The position numbers and the translations under genes were made by a program. The notes below the pieces were generated by a model. The model was not told the DNA's origin and made no database searches. It saw only the letters and a program-made list of their open reading frames with translations. 56,397 nt of DNA from SAR324 cluster bacterium REDSEA-S27_B3 (GTDB lineage Bacteria; SAR324; NAC60-12): contig LUQO01000037.1 in assembly GCA_001627865.1 (NCBI GenBank), positions 1-56,397 of the forward strand, in the 5' to 3' direction. Positions 1 through 9,332 of the stretch are shown here, in pieces; position 1 is the stretch's first letter; every line of letters starts with the position of its first letter.

Positions 1-1
1 T

Positions 2-148
2 CAAATATAGTTAAATGCCTGGGGGATTCAGCAAAAATTTTTGCCTGAACCACAATTAAAACAAGTCTGTTGTTCAATCCGTCTTCGCTTGTAAATGGCC
101 AACAAATCACAAAAGTCTTGTGTTTTTTCAGGCAAATATAGTTTAATG
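2..148. repeat. Paired repeats and palindrome in the tig leader
   Basis: The leader of tig contains a direct repeat CAAATATAGTTWAATG at 2-17 and 133-148 (15 of 16 bases identical). It also has a 10-base inverted repeat, TTTGCCTGAA at 40-49 and TTCAGGCAAA at 127-136, and a perfect 14-base palindrome GCAAAAATTTTTGC at 31-44. The inverted pair could close a loop of about 80 bases, or these may be the edges of a small degenerate intergenic repeat. No function is recognised. The palindrome with its short flanking pairing could also be the 3' hairpin of a gene lying upstream of the window. Confidence 0.4.
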
Positions 149-210
149 ATGGGCGTATTTGTTGTGAAGGTGTTATTAAAACTGTCATCATCTGCTTTCA
201 ATAAAAAGAC

Positions 211-1545
211 ATGGAGTCCAGCGTTGAGGAGCTAGGCGATCTTAAGTATTCGATTGCTCTCGAAATTCCCCTTGAAGAAATCAAACCCACCTACGACGCC
301 GTTTATAGAGAACTGAAAAAAACCCGCCTTAACGGTTTCAGACCTGGAAAACACCCAAAAGGTTGGCTGGACAAACGCTTCAAATCATCAATGCAGCAAG
401 AAGCAGTGGATCGTGTAATCCCCGCTTTTATGGAAAATGCACTGGAAGAACATTCCCTGAAGCCGGTTACTGTGCCTTCGATCAAGCAAATGGACTTTGA
501 CCGAAAGTCGGCACTTTCGGCGACTCTTCATTTTGAAATTGCACCTGAACTTGCGCCACTTGATTATGGAAAAATCCTGCTGGTGCGTCGTGATATTGAG
601 GAAGTGACCGCCACAGAAATTGCCGAAGAGCAGGAATTGCTGATGCAGAAGGAAGAATTTCTTGAGATAAAAACCGGAGATGATATCGAAGTCGAAGTAG
701 AAGATGGAGACTGGGTTTTGCTTGATTATACAGCTACGATTGATGGTAAAGCATTTGCCGACTCAAAAGCAAATGATTTGCAAATCAGAATTGGAAGTTC
801 AGAATATAAAGAATTTCATTCCTCCCTGCTGGGCATGAACAGCGGAGATGAAAAAAATGCTGTGATTGAACTGACGGAAATTTTTGATGAAAATGAAGGT
901 GAAAATGCTGATTTCAGGTTTAAGCTGAAAGATATTTTTACTGTGGAAAGACCTGAAATGGACGAAGAATTTTTCAAGAAATACGGTGTTTCAAATCAAG
1001 ATGAATTGAAAGAAAATATTGCTGAAATTATAAAATCCCGGAAAATATTAGAACTTCAAAGTGAGTACCGGATTGAGGTTGGGGCACAACTATCTGATTT
1101 ATATGATAATTTTATTTTGCCAGAGGAATTGATGAAATTCGGCAAGGAACGGGTTGATAATGAATTGGAGGTGGAATCAGCTAAGAATGAAATTTCTGAT
1201 GAAGAAAAAGAGAAAAAACGGCAGGAGGGTTACGAAAATGCAAGGATGGATTTGCGCATGAAATTCATTCTGGATTCCATCAGAGAACATGAAAATTTGC
1301 AGTTTGATGAAAAAGAAGCCGCGGGGGAATTTTTCAATCTGGCACATTTCACCGGTCAGTCTCCGGAGGAGTTGATACAAACACCATTTGGTCGAAACAT
1401 GTATCAGCGAGTATTCATCAGAAAACAAGGTGACGCGACACTTGACAGAATAGTGGCGAGAGTGTTTGGCGACCCAATTGAAGAATCAACCCCCGCCGAA
1501 CATGAGCATGTTCACGATGAACATTGCGGCCATGATCATTCCTGA
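211..1545 (+). CDS. tig: Trigger factor (ribosome-associated chaperone and prolyl isomerase)
   Basis: Trigger factor binds the ribosome near the exit tunnel and shields nascent chains; its middle domain is an FKBP-type peptidyl-prolyl isomerase. The 444-residue length is normal for the family. The N-terminal ribosome-binding domain carries the signature loop GFRPGKHP (about residues 42-49). An FKBP-like domain follows at roughly 150-245, then a helical charged chaperone domain to about 425. The last 15 residues are extremely His-rich (E-H-E-H-V-H-D-E-H-C-G-H-D-H), a likely metal-binding tail that is not a core part of the family. ATG at 211 is the first good start. clpP begins 33 bases downstream and clpX follows, the order commonly found in proteobacteria, so translation, folding and degradation genes are probably co-expressed. 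Confidence 0.96.
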   Translation: MESSVEELGDLKYSIALEIPLEEIKPTYDAVYRELKKTRLNGFRPGKHPKGWLDKRFKSSMQQEAVDRVIPAFMENALEEHSLKPVTVPSIKQMDFDRKSALSATLHFEIAPELAPLDYGKILLVRRDIEEVTATEIAEEQELLMQKEEFLEIKTGDDIEVEVEDGDWVLLDYTATIDGKAFADSKANDLQIRIGSSEYKEFHSSLLGMNSGDEKNAVIELTEIFDENEGENADFRFKLKDIFTVERPEMDEEFFKKYGVSNQDELKENIAEIIKSRKILELQSEYRIEVGAQLSDLYDNFILPEELMKFGKERVDNELEVESAKNEISDEEKEKKRQEGYENARMDLRMKFILDSIREHENLQFDEKEAAGEFFNLAHFTGQSPEELIQTPFGRNMYQRVFIRKQGDATLDRIVARVFGDPIEESTPAEHEHVHDEHCGHDHS

Positions 1546-1578
1546 ATAAATATACACAAACTTCTTTACAGGTTTTTC

Positions 1579-2175
1579 ATGTCACTCATTCCAATGGTCG
1601 TTGAGCAGAACAGTCGGGGGGAACGTGCCTATGATATATATTCCCGTCTTCTCAAAGACCGCATAATTTTCCTAGGATCACCTGTTGATGACAATGTGGC
1701 CAACGTGATGATTGCTCAGCTTTTATTTTTGGAAGCAGAAGATCCGGAAAGTGATATTTCACTTTATTTGAATTGTCCGGGCGGTTTAGTTACTTCCGGA
1801 ATGGCAATTTATGATACAATACAATATCTGAAACCGGATGTGCAGACTATTTGCATCGGTCAGGCAACCAGTATGGGGGCGGTGCTTTTGGCTGCCGGTG
1901 CTGTAGGAAAAAGACAGGCACTGCCGCATGCCAGGATAATGATTCACCAAATGATGGGCGGATTTTCCGGACAGGCAGAGGATATTGATATTCAGGCCAA
2001 GGAAATTATCAGGATGACGGATATTTTGAATGATGTACTGGCGCGTCACACCGGAAACAAAATTGAACAGATCGCGGAGGATACCCAGCGTGATTTTTAT
2101 TTTTCAAGTCAGGAAGCCAAGGATTATGGTATCATTGATGAGGTTATGCAAAACAGAAAACTGAAAGCTGTATGA
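1579..2175 (+). CDS. clpP: ATP-dependent Clp protease proteolytic subunit
   Basis: ClpP forms the double-ring serine protease chamber that degrades substrates unfolded by ClpX or ClpA in the cytoplasm. At 198 residues it has standard length. The catalytic triad is visible as Ser98 (in GQATSMGA), His123 (in ARIMIHQ) and Asp172 (in TQRDFYF). The N-terminal segment [10 protein letters not shown] is typical of the processed axial loop, so little or no propeptide is present. It lies 33 bases after tig and 12 bases before clpX on the same strand, so it is most likely part of one operon. Confidence 0.97.
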   Translation: MSLIPMVVEQNSRGERAYDIYSRLLKDRIIFLGSPVDDNVANVMIAQLLFLEAEDPESDISLYLNCPGGLVTSGMAIYDTIQYLKPDVQTICIGQATSMGAVLLAAGAVGKRQALPHARIMIHQMMGGFSGQAEDIDIQAKEIIRMTDILNDVLARHTGNKIEQIAEDTQRDFYFSSQEAKDYGIIDEVMQNRKLKAV

Positions 2176-2187
2176 AAGGATTAGGAT

Positions 2188-3441
2188 ATGAACAGCATTA
2201 AAGAAACATTGCTGCGTTGTTCATTCTGTGGAAAAACACAGGAAGAAGTTAAGAAAATAATTGCTGGCCCGACCGTCTATATTTGCGACGAATGCATAGA
2301 CCTCTGTAATGAAATCATGGAGGAGGAATACCAGAATGAACATCCGGATGATTTACAGCAGGAGCTGCTCAAACCGGCTGAAATAAAAGAAGTTCTTGAC
2401 AAATACGTGGTTGGACAGGAGCAATCAAAAAAAGTGCTGGCTGTGGCAGTTCACAATCATTATAAACGCATAAATGCCAATTATAATAATTCTGAAGTTG
2501 AACTGCAAAAAAGCAATATCCTGCTGATCGGCCCCACAGGCACCGGCAAGACACTTTTAGCGCAAACCCTTGCACGAATACTAAATGTTCCTTTTGCGGT
2601 AGCTGACGCGACCTCACTGACTGAGGCGGGGTATGTAGGCGAGGATGTTGAGAATATTGTTTTGAAACTTCTGCAGGCTGCAGATTATGACATTTCGCGC
2701 GCGGAGCAGGGAATAATTTATATTGATGAGATTGATAAAATCACCAGAAAAAGTGAAAACGTCTCCATCACACGTGATGTTTCCGGTGAAGGAGTGCAGC
2801 AGGCGCTTTTGAAAATAATTGAAGGCACAGTCGCCAACATACCACCTCAGGGAGGACGAAAACACCCTCACCAGGAAACAATGCAGGTCAATACGGAAAA
2901 TGTGCTCTTTATATGCGGCGGCGCGTTTACTGCCCTTGATGACATTATTAAAAGACGCATTGGCCGCAACGCCATCGGTTTTGGCGCAGATGTGAACAGG
3001 AAAACCCGAAGTCTTGAAATTCTGTCTCATCTTGAACCGGAAGATTTGCTCAAATATGGATTGATTCCGGAATTTATCGGAAGGCTTCCGGTGGTTGCCA
3101 CTCTGCATGATCTGGAAGTTGATCATCTGGTGCAGATCTTAAAAGAGCCGAAAAATGCACTGATACGTCAATATGAGAAAATGTTTGAGCTTGAAAACGT
3201 GAAGCTGGTTTTTAAAAAGGAAGCAGTACGCACCCTCGCAAAGGAAGCAATCAAGCGCAAGACAGGCGCGCGAGGTTTACGCTCAATCATGGAAAACGCC
3301 ATGCTTGAACTGATGTATCAGATTCCATCTGATCCTGATATCAGCGAAGTTGAAATCAACAAGGATACCATACTGCAGAAGGGGAAACCTAAAATGACCA
3401 GAAATCCCTCAAGCAATCTTCCTAAAATTAAAGCAAGCTGA
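2188..3441 (+). CDS. clpX: ClpX, AAA+ unfoldase of the ClpXP protease
   Basis: ClpX recognises degradation tags, unfolds substrates with ATP and feeds them to ClpP. The 417-residue protein starts with a C4 zinc-binding domain (Cys11, Cys14, Cys33, Cys36) that dimerises and binds adaptors. Walker A GPTGTGKT lies at 115-122, the GYVGED pore loop at 148-153 and Walker B IIYIDE at 176-181. The RKH loop (GGRKHPHQE) and the IGF loop (AIGFGAD) that docks on ClpP are both intact. All elements needed for a working ClpXP with the adjacent clpP are therefore present. The gene sits 12 bases after clpP and has an AGGA motif ahead of its start. Confidence 0.97.
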   Translation: MNSIKETLLRCSFCGKTQEEVKKIIAGPTVYICDECIDLCNEIMEEEYQNEHPDDLQQELLKPAEIKEVLDKYVVGQEQSKKVLAVAVHNHYKRINANYNNSEVELQKSNILLIGPTGTGKTLLAQTLARILNVPFAVADATSLTEAGYVGEDVENIVLKLLQAADYDISRAEQGIIYIDEIDKITRKSENVSITRDVSGEGVQQALLKIIEGTVANIPPQGGRKHPHQETMQVNTENVLFICGGAFTALDDIIKRRIGRNAIGFGADVNRKTRSLEILSHLEPEDLLKYGLIPEFIGRLPVVATLHDLEVDHLVQILKEPKNALIRQYEKMFELENVKLVFKKEAVRTLAKEAIKRKTGARGLRSIMENAMLELMYQIPSDPDISEVEINKDTILQKGKPKMTRNPSSNLPKIKAS

Positions 3442-3481
3442 CCAGCACACATCCTCACACTTCCAGTATTTTCATAAAAAA

Positions 3482-4480
3482 ATGAAAAAGTTAGATGTAT
3501 ATGGCGTCTGCAATCCATTGGTGGATTTGCTGAGTCATGTGCCTGATTCCTTTCTCAAAAAGCGGGGAATTCAAAAAAATATTATGCATCTCGTCAGCCT
3601 TGATCAGCAGCAGGAATTGCTGAATGGGCTTACAACTGAGCAAATTGAGGTGGAATTTGCTGCGGGAGGTTCTGGGGCAAATTCCATGATCGGCATTGCC
3701 CAGCTTGGAGGAAAGAGCGCATTCAGCGGAAAAATAGGCAGGGATGAACATGGTCAGCTTTATCGTGAAAAACTGGAAGACACGGGGGTGCAGGACTGTC
3801 TTGCTGAAGGAGAAGGAGCAACAGGCAGCAGTTTGATTTTGGTCAGTGAAGACGGCAGACGTACAATGAACACATATTTGGGCATGAGCCGGGAACTTCA
3901 GAATCCGGATATTGATCCGGAAGTTATGCAGGCTTCAAAATATCTGTATCTTACCGGTTATCTGTGGGACACTGAGTCTCAGAAAAAATCGGTGCTGAAT
4001 GCTCTTGATGAAGCAAAAAAACGGGAGATTAAAGTCGCGCTTAGTCTTTCTGATCCATTTTGTGTAACACGTCATAAAGATGATTTTATAAAGCTGTTAA
4101 AGGGATATGCAAGCATGGTTTTCTGTAACCAGGAAGAAGCTTTTACTCTGCTGGATACAGAAATTACTCAGCAGGCATTGGAAATTCTATCGGAATGGAC
4201 TGAAACAGTTGCTTTGACTTTAGGGGCAAACGGAGCGCTGATTTCTTATCATGGGCAGACATATTATATTGATCCTTTACCGATCAAAGTGGAGGACACA
4301 ACAGGCGCCGGTGATGCTTTTGCTGCAGGATTCCTCTACGGAATGACTAATGAAATGTCCCCTTTGGACAGCGGCAGAATCGGAGCAACTCTGGCCGGAG
4401 CAGTGATTGAGCAAACCGGACCACGTTATCAGGGTGATGCTCCACAGTTGATTCGTGAAAAAATTGGTATAATACTGTAA
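3482..4480 (+). CDS. PfkB-family carbohydrate/nucleoside kinase (adenosine kinase-like)
   Basis: This 332-residue protein belongs to the ribokinase/PfkB superfamily, which phosphorylates sugars or nucleosides with ATP. The first signature region with its glycine pair (GGSGANS) is at 62-68. The second signature DTTGAGDAF is at 272-280, with Asp278 as the expected catalytic base. Overall layout and the N-terminal segment resemble bacterial adenosine/inosine kinase-like members more than fructokinase, but the substrate cannot be fixed by eye. It begins 40 bases after clpX on the same strand and may be the last gene of the tig-clpP-clpX transcript, because a hairpin-forming element follows it. 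Confidence 0.85.
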   Translation: MKKLDVYGVCNPLVDLLSHVPDSFLKKRGIQKNIMHLVSLDQQQELLNGLTTEQIEVEFAAGGSGANSMIGIAQLGGKSAFSGKIGRDEHGQLYREKLEDTGVQDCLAEGEGATGSSLILVSEDGRRTMNTYLGMSRELQNPDIDPEVMQASKYLYLTGYLWDTESQKKSVLNALDEAKKREIKVALSLSDPFCVTRHKDDFIKLLKGYASMVFCNQEEAFTLLDTEITQQALEILSEWTETVALTLGANGALISYHGQTYYIDPLPIKVEDTTGAGDAFAAGFLYGMTNEMSPLDSGRIGATLAGAVIEQTGPRYQGDAPQLIREKIGIIL

Positions 4481-4499
4481 TTACTGCCCCTCACCCCTG

Positions 4500-4520
4500 C
4501 CCTCTCACACTGGGAGAGGG
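4500..4520 (+). terminator. GC-rich hairpin in a dispersed-repeat-like intergenic element
   Basis: CCCTCTC (4500-4506) pairs perfectly with GAGAGGG (4514-4520) across a 7-base loop, 20 bases after the PfkB stop codon. There is no T-run after it, so it is not a classical intrinsic terminator. The surrounding text (CCCCTCACCCCTGCCCTCTC) resembles a dispersed intergenic repeat common in many proteobacterial genomes. It may attenuate read-through or stabilise the 3' end of the upstream message. Confidence 0.4.
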
Positions 4521-4645
4521 GGGACATGATACCTGTGCGGAGTCGAAGGTGTGGTGGGTGAGTGCTACACTGGATTAGCAAATGCTATAGAACTAAAATC
4601 TTGCGGAACTTAACCATCACGTAACTGATTATTATTTTGTTGAAC

Positions 4646-5950
4646 ATGGAACTGTTAGCGCCTGCCGGAAATATTAATAAACTGATAACAGCCGTTTTGT
4701 ATGGCGCTGACGCGGTTTATCTAGCCGGACCAAAATATGGATTACGCGGCGCCTCAGACAATTTTTCTGACACGGAATTGTCTGAAGGGATACTGTTCGC
4801 GCATCAAAATAGCTGTAAAACATACGTTACACTGAACGCGTTCCTGCACGATAAGGAACTGGTAGATCTTCCTGAATATGTTAAATTCCTGGAACAAAAC
4901 AAAGTTGACGCGGTGATTGTTTCAGATCTTGGCGTGATGACTATAGTTCAGCAGCACTCAAAACTTCCCGTACATTTGTCAACTCAAGCTTCATGCCTGA
5001 ATGTTAATGCGGCAAAAGTCTGGAAAAAAATGGGGGCCAAAAGGCTTGTGCTGGGGCGTGAAGTCTCACTGGAGGAAGCCGGGAAAATCCGAAAGGAAGC
5101 AGAGATTGAAGTGGAACTCTTTATTCATGGCGCCATGTGCTCTGCCTATTCCGGAAACTGCACAATCTCAAATTATACCTCCGGACGTGACAGCAACCGC
5201 GGTGGCTGTGTCCAGAGCTGTCGTTTTTACTATTCCTCACTTCCAAATTCAAAAGAAACAATTGATAATAAACCGGATTCCCTGCAACTCCCCAACACCA
5301 CTGTTGCAAAAGCGTTAAAAACCGATAAAAAATTTCCGGACTATCCCTCAGCGTCCTTGTTGAGTTCAAAAGATTTACGGGGAATACGACTTTTGCCAAA
5401 ATATTTTGAAAACGGTGTGGACTGCATCAAAGTTGAAGGACGCATGAAAAGCACGCTATACGCCGCAACAACTACAAGTGCATACTCCAGAGCAATTGAA
5501 TGGTGTAATTCTACTCCTCCGGAAAAATGGGACGTAAAACTGAAGGAGTTGTCCTCATTGCTGGAGAAAATTCCACACAGGGGTTACACCGAAGCGTCTC
5601 TGCAAAAAAAGGCTGGTATGGATAGTATTTATAGAGGAGAGAGGAATGGAAACAATTCAGGATATGAAATTGCCGGAACTGTGCTTGAAGTAAACAAGGG
5701 AGAATCATTCATCATGCAGACTCAAAACACTTTTTATCAAAATAATACTTTAGAAGTGTTGACCTTTGACGGCAATGTGATTGATCTGCCTGCATGGCAG
5801 ATGAAAACATTGAATAATACCCCTTTAGAAAAAACCAACCCCAGCCGTCTTCTTAGGTTTTCCTGTGATAACGGAGCAGACACACTTGCAGCTGAATTAT
5901 CAAGTATAGAGCCTCTGAATGTAGTGCGTTTTAAAACGCAGCCGCAATAA
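4646..5950 (+). CDS. U32 peptidase-family protein (TrhP/YegQ-like, likely tRNA U34 hydroxylation)
   Basis: The U32 family was named as peptidases, but characterised members such as TrhP and RlhA act in prephenate-dependent hydroxylation of tRNA or rRNA and carry Fe-S-type cysteines. The N terminus MELLAPAGN and the YGADAVYLAG motif are diagnostic. The family signature HGAMCSAYSGNC is present, followed by GGCVQSCRF, giving the four conserved cysteines at 165, 172, 188 and 192. The motifs CIKVEGRMKS and IPHRGYTE are also typical. I choose ATG at 4646 over the in-frame TTG codons at 4637 and 4640 because it puts the family N terminus exactly at residue 1 (434 residues). It is followed by convergent genes. 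Which RNA is modified is inferred from family knowledge only. Confidence 0.88.
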   Translation: MELLAPAGNINKLITAVLYGADAVYLAGPKYGLRGASDNFSDTELSEGILFAHQNSCKTYVTLNAFLHDKELVDLPEYVKFLEQNKVDAVIVSDLGVMTIVQQHSKLPVHLSTQASCLNVNAAKVWKKMGAKRLVLGREVSLEEAGKIRKEAEIEVELFIHGAMCSAYSGNCTISNYTSGRDSNRGGCVQSCRFYYSSLPNSKETIDNKPDSLQLPNTTVAKALKTDKKFPDYPSASLLSSKDLRGIRLLPKYFENGVDCIKVEGRMKSTLYAATTTSAYSRAIEWCNSTPPEKWDVKLKELSSLLEKIPHRGYTEASLQKKAGMDSIYRGERNGNNSGYEIAGTVLEVNKGESFIMQTQNTFYQNNTLEVLTFDGNVIDLPAWQMKTLNNTPLEKTNPSRLLRFSCDNGADTLAAELSSIEPLNVVRFKTQPQ

Positions 5951-6002
5951 TTCTTCAGTTTTATTGGAAAAGCTTTAATTTTAACGCGATATGATGTTTC
6001 TT

Positions 6003-6020
6003 TCAGTTTGAAAAAACTGA
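6003..6020. terminator. Small hairpin between convergent genes
   Basis: TCAGTTT (6003-6009) pairs perfectly with AAACTGA (6014-6020) across a GAAA tetraloop. It sits between the convergent ends of the U32-family gene (5950) and the phosphate transporter gene (6028). There is no T-run on either side, so terminator function is only suggested by position. Confidence 0.3.
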
Positions 6021-6027
6021 TCGATCA

Positions 6028-7287
6028 TCACAGAAAAACCCCGCGGAAGAAGAAAAAGAAGAATATAGACAGCAGCGCGCCTACAGGGAGTGTGATCACC
6101 CATGACATGAATATCCCCCCCACGACTCTTAAATCCAGCGCGCCAATACCACGTGCCAGTCCTACCCCCATCACCGCGCCTACTGCAATATGAGTTGTGG
6201 AAACAGGAATTCCGGTACGTGAGGCAATTACAACTGTAGCTGCCGCGGCCAGTTCCGCGGAGAATCCTCGTGTGGGCACAAGCTCAGTGATTTTGGTTCC
6301 GATGGTTCTCATTACACGATAACCCAAAGTTGATAAACCGACTACAATTCCAAATCCTCCTGCAATCAGAATCCATAACGGCAATGCTGATTTTTGCGCC
6401 ATTTCCCCACCGCTTTGTACAATGCTGACAATTGCCGCCATCGGACCGATTCCGTTTGCCACATCATTAGAGCCGTGAGCGAATGCCATTGCGCAGGCTG
6501 TGAAGATCATCATGATGCCAAAGATTTTTTCAATCTGTGTGAATTGATCATGAATACTCTCGGCCTCTTTCATCCGGAGTCTATTGATCAGCACTTGTGC
6601 TGCTGCTGCTACCACAACACCAAAAATACCGGCAAATATAAAACTTTGCACGATAGTTAAATTGATATCAAGATGCTTCAATCCTTTGAAAAGAGTAACA
6701 AGGGACAGCAGGAAACCAACCAGAAATACATAAGCAGGAGCATAACGTTTTGCGCTAAGGAAAGGGGTTTCGGAGTCCAGGATTAACCGCTGAATACTTC
6801 TCATCATCAAATATGCGACCGTACCACCGACAAGAGGTGATACAATCCAGCTCAGTACAATTGTGAAAATTTTTGACCAGTTAACCGCGTCAATTCCTAT
6901 TCCAACTAAAGCAAATCCTACAATTGAACCGATTATGCTGTGAGTTGTTGATACCGGCCAGCCCATCCAGCTTGCTATTGTCAGCCAAAGCGCCGCAGCC
7001 AGCAATGCTGACAGCATTCCCCAGACCAGGATCTCAGGGGTATCCATGATTGGTGTGGGATCGATGATGCCTTTACGAATTGTTTTGGTGACATGACCTC
7101 CCGCCAGAAACGCTCCGGAAAATTCAAAAATAGCAGCGATTATGATTGCCTGTTTAACAGTGATTGCCCTGGAACCAACTGATGTTCCCATTGCGTTCGC
7201 AACATCATTCGCGCCAATTCCCCAGGTCATGTAGAGTCCCAGCACCACAGCAAGTGTGATGAAAACGGGCCCGTATTCAATTATCAT
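6028..7287 (-). CDS. pit: PiT-family inorganic phosphate transporter
   Basis: PiT proteins are inner-membrane, ion-coupled low-affinity phosphate (or metal-phosphate) symporters with an inverted duplicated topology. Both copies of the diagnostic PiT signature are present: GANDVANAMGTSVGS at about 25-39 and AHGSNDVANGIGP in the second half, and each is followed by hydrophobic segments. The 419-residue length fits. The C terminus ends in a run of six phenylalanines followed by R-G-V-F-L. The gene is 37 bases downstream of a DUF47 gene on the same strand, the classic regulator-transporter pair, so the two are almost certainly co-transcribed. Confidence 0.94.
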   Translation of the reverse strand: MIIEYGPVFITLAVVLGLYMTWGIGANDVANAMGTSVGSRAITVKQAIIIAAIFEFSGAFLAGGHVTKTIRKGIIDPTPIMDTPEILVWGMLSALLAAALWLTIASWMGWPVSTTHSIIGSIVGFALVGIGIDAVNWSKIFTIVLSWIVSPLVGGTVAYLMMRSIQRLILDSETPFLSAKRYAPAYVFLVGFLLSLVTLFKGLKHLDINLTIVQSFIFAGIFGVVVAAAAQVLINRLRMKEAESIHDQFTQIEKIFGIMMIFTACAMAFAHGSNDVANGIGPMAAIVSIVQSGGEMAQKSALPLWILIAGGFGIVVGLSTLGYRVMRTIGTKITELVPTRGFSAELAAAATVVIASRTGIPVSTTHIAVGAVMGVGLARGIGALDLRVVGGIFMSWVITLPVGALLSIFFFFFFRGVFL

Positions 7288-7324
7288 TCAATCCTTTTTT
7301 GTCAAAATTAGTTAGTAATTAATG

Positions 7325-7999
7325 TTAATTTGTGGCAATCATCAGACGCAGGCGATTTCCAGTTTTTTTCGAATAATCCGCAATGTCGCCAATCAATTCA
7401 ATAATCTCGTACCAGAACATTACATCAACCGGCTTCATTTTATCTTCAATCTCAAACATCTTGCTAACCAGCGTGTCTTCCAAAACATCTGCTTCATGTT
7501 CTGCATTAGAGACCTGATCAATCATTTCCAGCATTTTATCGATTTCATGCCTGCCGAATCCTGATTCCAGCACATCTCCAAATTCCTGTGATAGTCCCTG
7601 AGTCATCAGACATACATGCTGCGCTTTTTCCACTAACTGGATCACGTCCGGCCACAATTCGGAAGGAAGACGCATTTTTCTAAGTGTGAGCAAATTTACA
7701 ATATCCTGAGCCACATCCGCGATTGTATCCTGCATATCAAGCATTTCCAGCAAATCACGTCGATTTATCGGCATGAAAATACTTCCGGGCAGGTGATTTC
7801 GTACTTCGTTTTTGATTGCGTCTGCTTCTTCTTCTGCCTGGATTACCTGCTGCTGTATCTCTTCGACTTTTGTATGATCCTGTTGATGCAGAGCATCAAA
7901 AAATTCTTTAAGCGGAGCAACACTTTCAACCACTTTGTCCATGTGATTCCTCAGTGGCTTAAAGGGAGGCTTGGCAAACATTGAACTGATATTAATCAT
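7325..7999 (-). CDS. DUF47 / PhoU-like accessory protein of the phosphate transporter
   Basis: This is a 224-residue, all-helical, charged soluble protein without membrane segments. The opening MFAKPPFKPLRNHM and the pattern of Glu/Asp-rich helices (INRRDLLEMLDMQDTIAD, then a repeat near residues 155-205) are typical of DUF47 proteins. These are PhoU relatives encoded directly beside PiT transporters and thought to regulate them. Its position just upstream of pit supports that role. The coding region is preceded by only about 60 bases before gmd, so it may share the gmd transcript. Confidence 0.9.
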   Translation of the reverse strand: MINISSMFAKPPFKPLRNHMDKVVESVAPLKEFFDALHQQDHTKVEEIQQQVIQAEEEADAIKNEVRNHLPGSIFMPINRRDLLEMLDMQDTIADVAQDIVNLLTLRKMRLPSELWPDVIQLVEKAQHVCLMTQGLSQEFGDVLESGFGRHEIDKMLEMIDQVSNAEHEADVLEDTLVSKMFEIEDKMKPVDVMFWYEIIELIGDIADYSKKTGNRLRLMIATN

Positions 8000-8058
8000 A
8001 AAACAACCTTTGTTTAATTAAATTACGCAGTACAAAATATATTAAAAAATTAATTATA

Positions 8059-9150
8059 TCAATTACCATTTGAATTGTTAGTTTGAAAACCACCGCTCTG
8101 CAAGTACATATCTCTTCGGGCTTCTTCCAGATCGGAGGAAATCATTTCACTGATTAACTTCTTTAAATCGCAGGTAGGCGTCCATCCCAGTTTTTCTCTG
8201 GCTTTGCTTGCATCACCAATCAGCAAATCTACTTCAGTCGGACGGAAATATGCGGGATCAACAGAAACAATTATTCCTCCTGATTGAGCGTTTTTACCAA
8301 TTTCATCCACTCCGCTTCCGGACCATTCCAGGGAGATTCCAACTTCAGCAAAGGCTTGTGTGGCAAAATCCCTGATTGAAGTGCTTATTCCGGTAGCCAG
8401 CACGAAGTCTTCCGGTTCATTATGCTGCATAATCCGCCACATTCCTTCCACAAAGTCTTCTGCATGACCCCAATCTCGTTTAGCGTCAAGGTTACCGAGA
8501 TAAAGTCTTTGCTGTTCACCAAGAGATATTCGAGCCGCGGCACGAGTTATTTTCCTGGTGACGAATGTTTCACCTCTGATGGGTGACTCATGATTGAAGA
8601 GTATTCCGTTGCAGGCAAAGATATTATATGCTTCACGATAGTTGATGGTGATCCAATAAGCATAAAGTTTGGCAACACCGTATGGTGAACGAGGATAAAA
8701 TGGAGTTTTTTCATTTTGAGGATCTTCCTGTGCCAGTCCATAAAGTTCACTGGTTGAGGCTTGGTAGAATCTGGTTTTATCAGCTATCCCCAAAAGTCGG
8801 ATTGCTTCCAATAGTCTTAATGTACCAAGCGCGTCAGCATTTGCTGTGTATTCCGGTGTTTCAAATGAAACCAATACATGACTTTGTGCAGCCAAATTGT
8901 ATATTTCATCAGGCTGAATTTCCTGTATGATCCTGATTAAATTAGTGGAATCAGTCAGGTCACCATGGTGTAAAACAAAATTTCTTTTGTCCACATGTGG
9001 ATCCTGATACAGATGATCGATGCGGGCGGTGTTAAAACTGGATGAGCGTCTTTTAAGACCATGAACAAGATATCCTTTTTTTAACAACAGTTCCGCAAGA
9101 TAAGCACCATCCTGACCTGTGATTCCTGTGATAAGCGCGACTTTATCCAT
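8059..9150 (-). CDS. gmd: GDP-mannose 4,6-dehydratase
   Basis: Gmd converts GDP-D-mannose to GDP-4-keto-6-deoxymannose, the precursor of GDP-fucose, GDP-rhamnose and GDP-perosamine used in surface polysaccharides. The 363-residue protein has the NADP-binding motif [13 protein letters not shown] at 8-20 and the [15 protein letters not shown] stretch characteristic of Gmd. The catalytic residues are Thr133 and Glu135 (in STSELYG) plus Tyr157 and Lys161 (in YGVAKLY). No other nucleotide-sugar gene is adjacent, so the final sugar cannot be named. The orphan location next to phosphate genes is slightly unusual. Confidence 0.96.
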   Translation of the reverse strand: MDKVALITGITGQDGAYLAELLLKKGYLVHGLKRRSSSFNTARIDHLYQDPHVDKRNFVLHHGDLTDSTNLIRIIQEIQPDEIYNLAAQSHVLVSFETPEYTANADALGTLRLLEAIRLLGIADKTRFYQASTSELYGLAQEDPQNEKTPFYPRSPYGVAKLYAYWITINYREAYNIFACNGILFNHESPIRGETFVTRKITRAAARISLGEQQRLYLGNLDAKRDWGHAEDFVEGMWRIMQHNEPEDFVLATGISTSIRDFATQAFAEVGISLEWSGSGVDEIGKNAQSGGIIVSVDPAYFRPTEVDLLIGDASKAREKLGWTPTCDLKKLISEMISSDLEEARRDMYLQSGGFQTNNSNGN

Positions 9151-9217
9151 ATTTTATAATTAAGATTTACAATTAAAGTAAGATGCGATTGTATAAAGTA
9201 AAAAATGATAATCTTGC

Positions 9218-9297
9218 TTTTCATTCCCCGATCGAGTCGAGGACAAGCATTTCAGACACTTACAGGTTTCTGGATCCCCACTTTCGCGGGAATGACA
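9218..9297. repeat. Degenerate copy of an interspersed inverted-repeat element
   Basis: The 31-base core at 9267-9297, beginning TTTCTGGAT and ending CGCGGGAATGACA, matches 50565-50595 at 27 of 31 positions. The preceding arm starting CATTCCCCGATCGAG corresponds loosely to the left arm of that second copy. The core contains its own inverted part around TTTCGCGGG. It lies between gmd and the aminotransferase gene. Elements of this kind are widely dispersed between genes in many proteobacterial genomes and are often mis-annotated as short ORFs. Confidence 0.6.
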
Positions 9298-9332
9298 GAT
9301 TTTTGTGATTTTCATCAAGTAAGAATTCAATA

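Noticed and set aside
2614..3126. 170-codon minus-strand frame inside clpX
   Set aside because: Fully overlaps conserved clpX coding sequence; a shadow frame.
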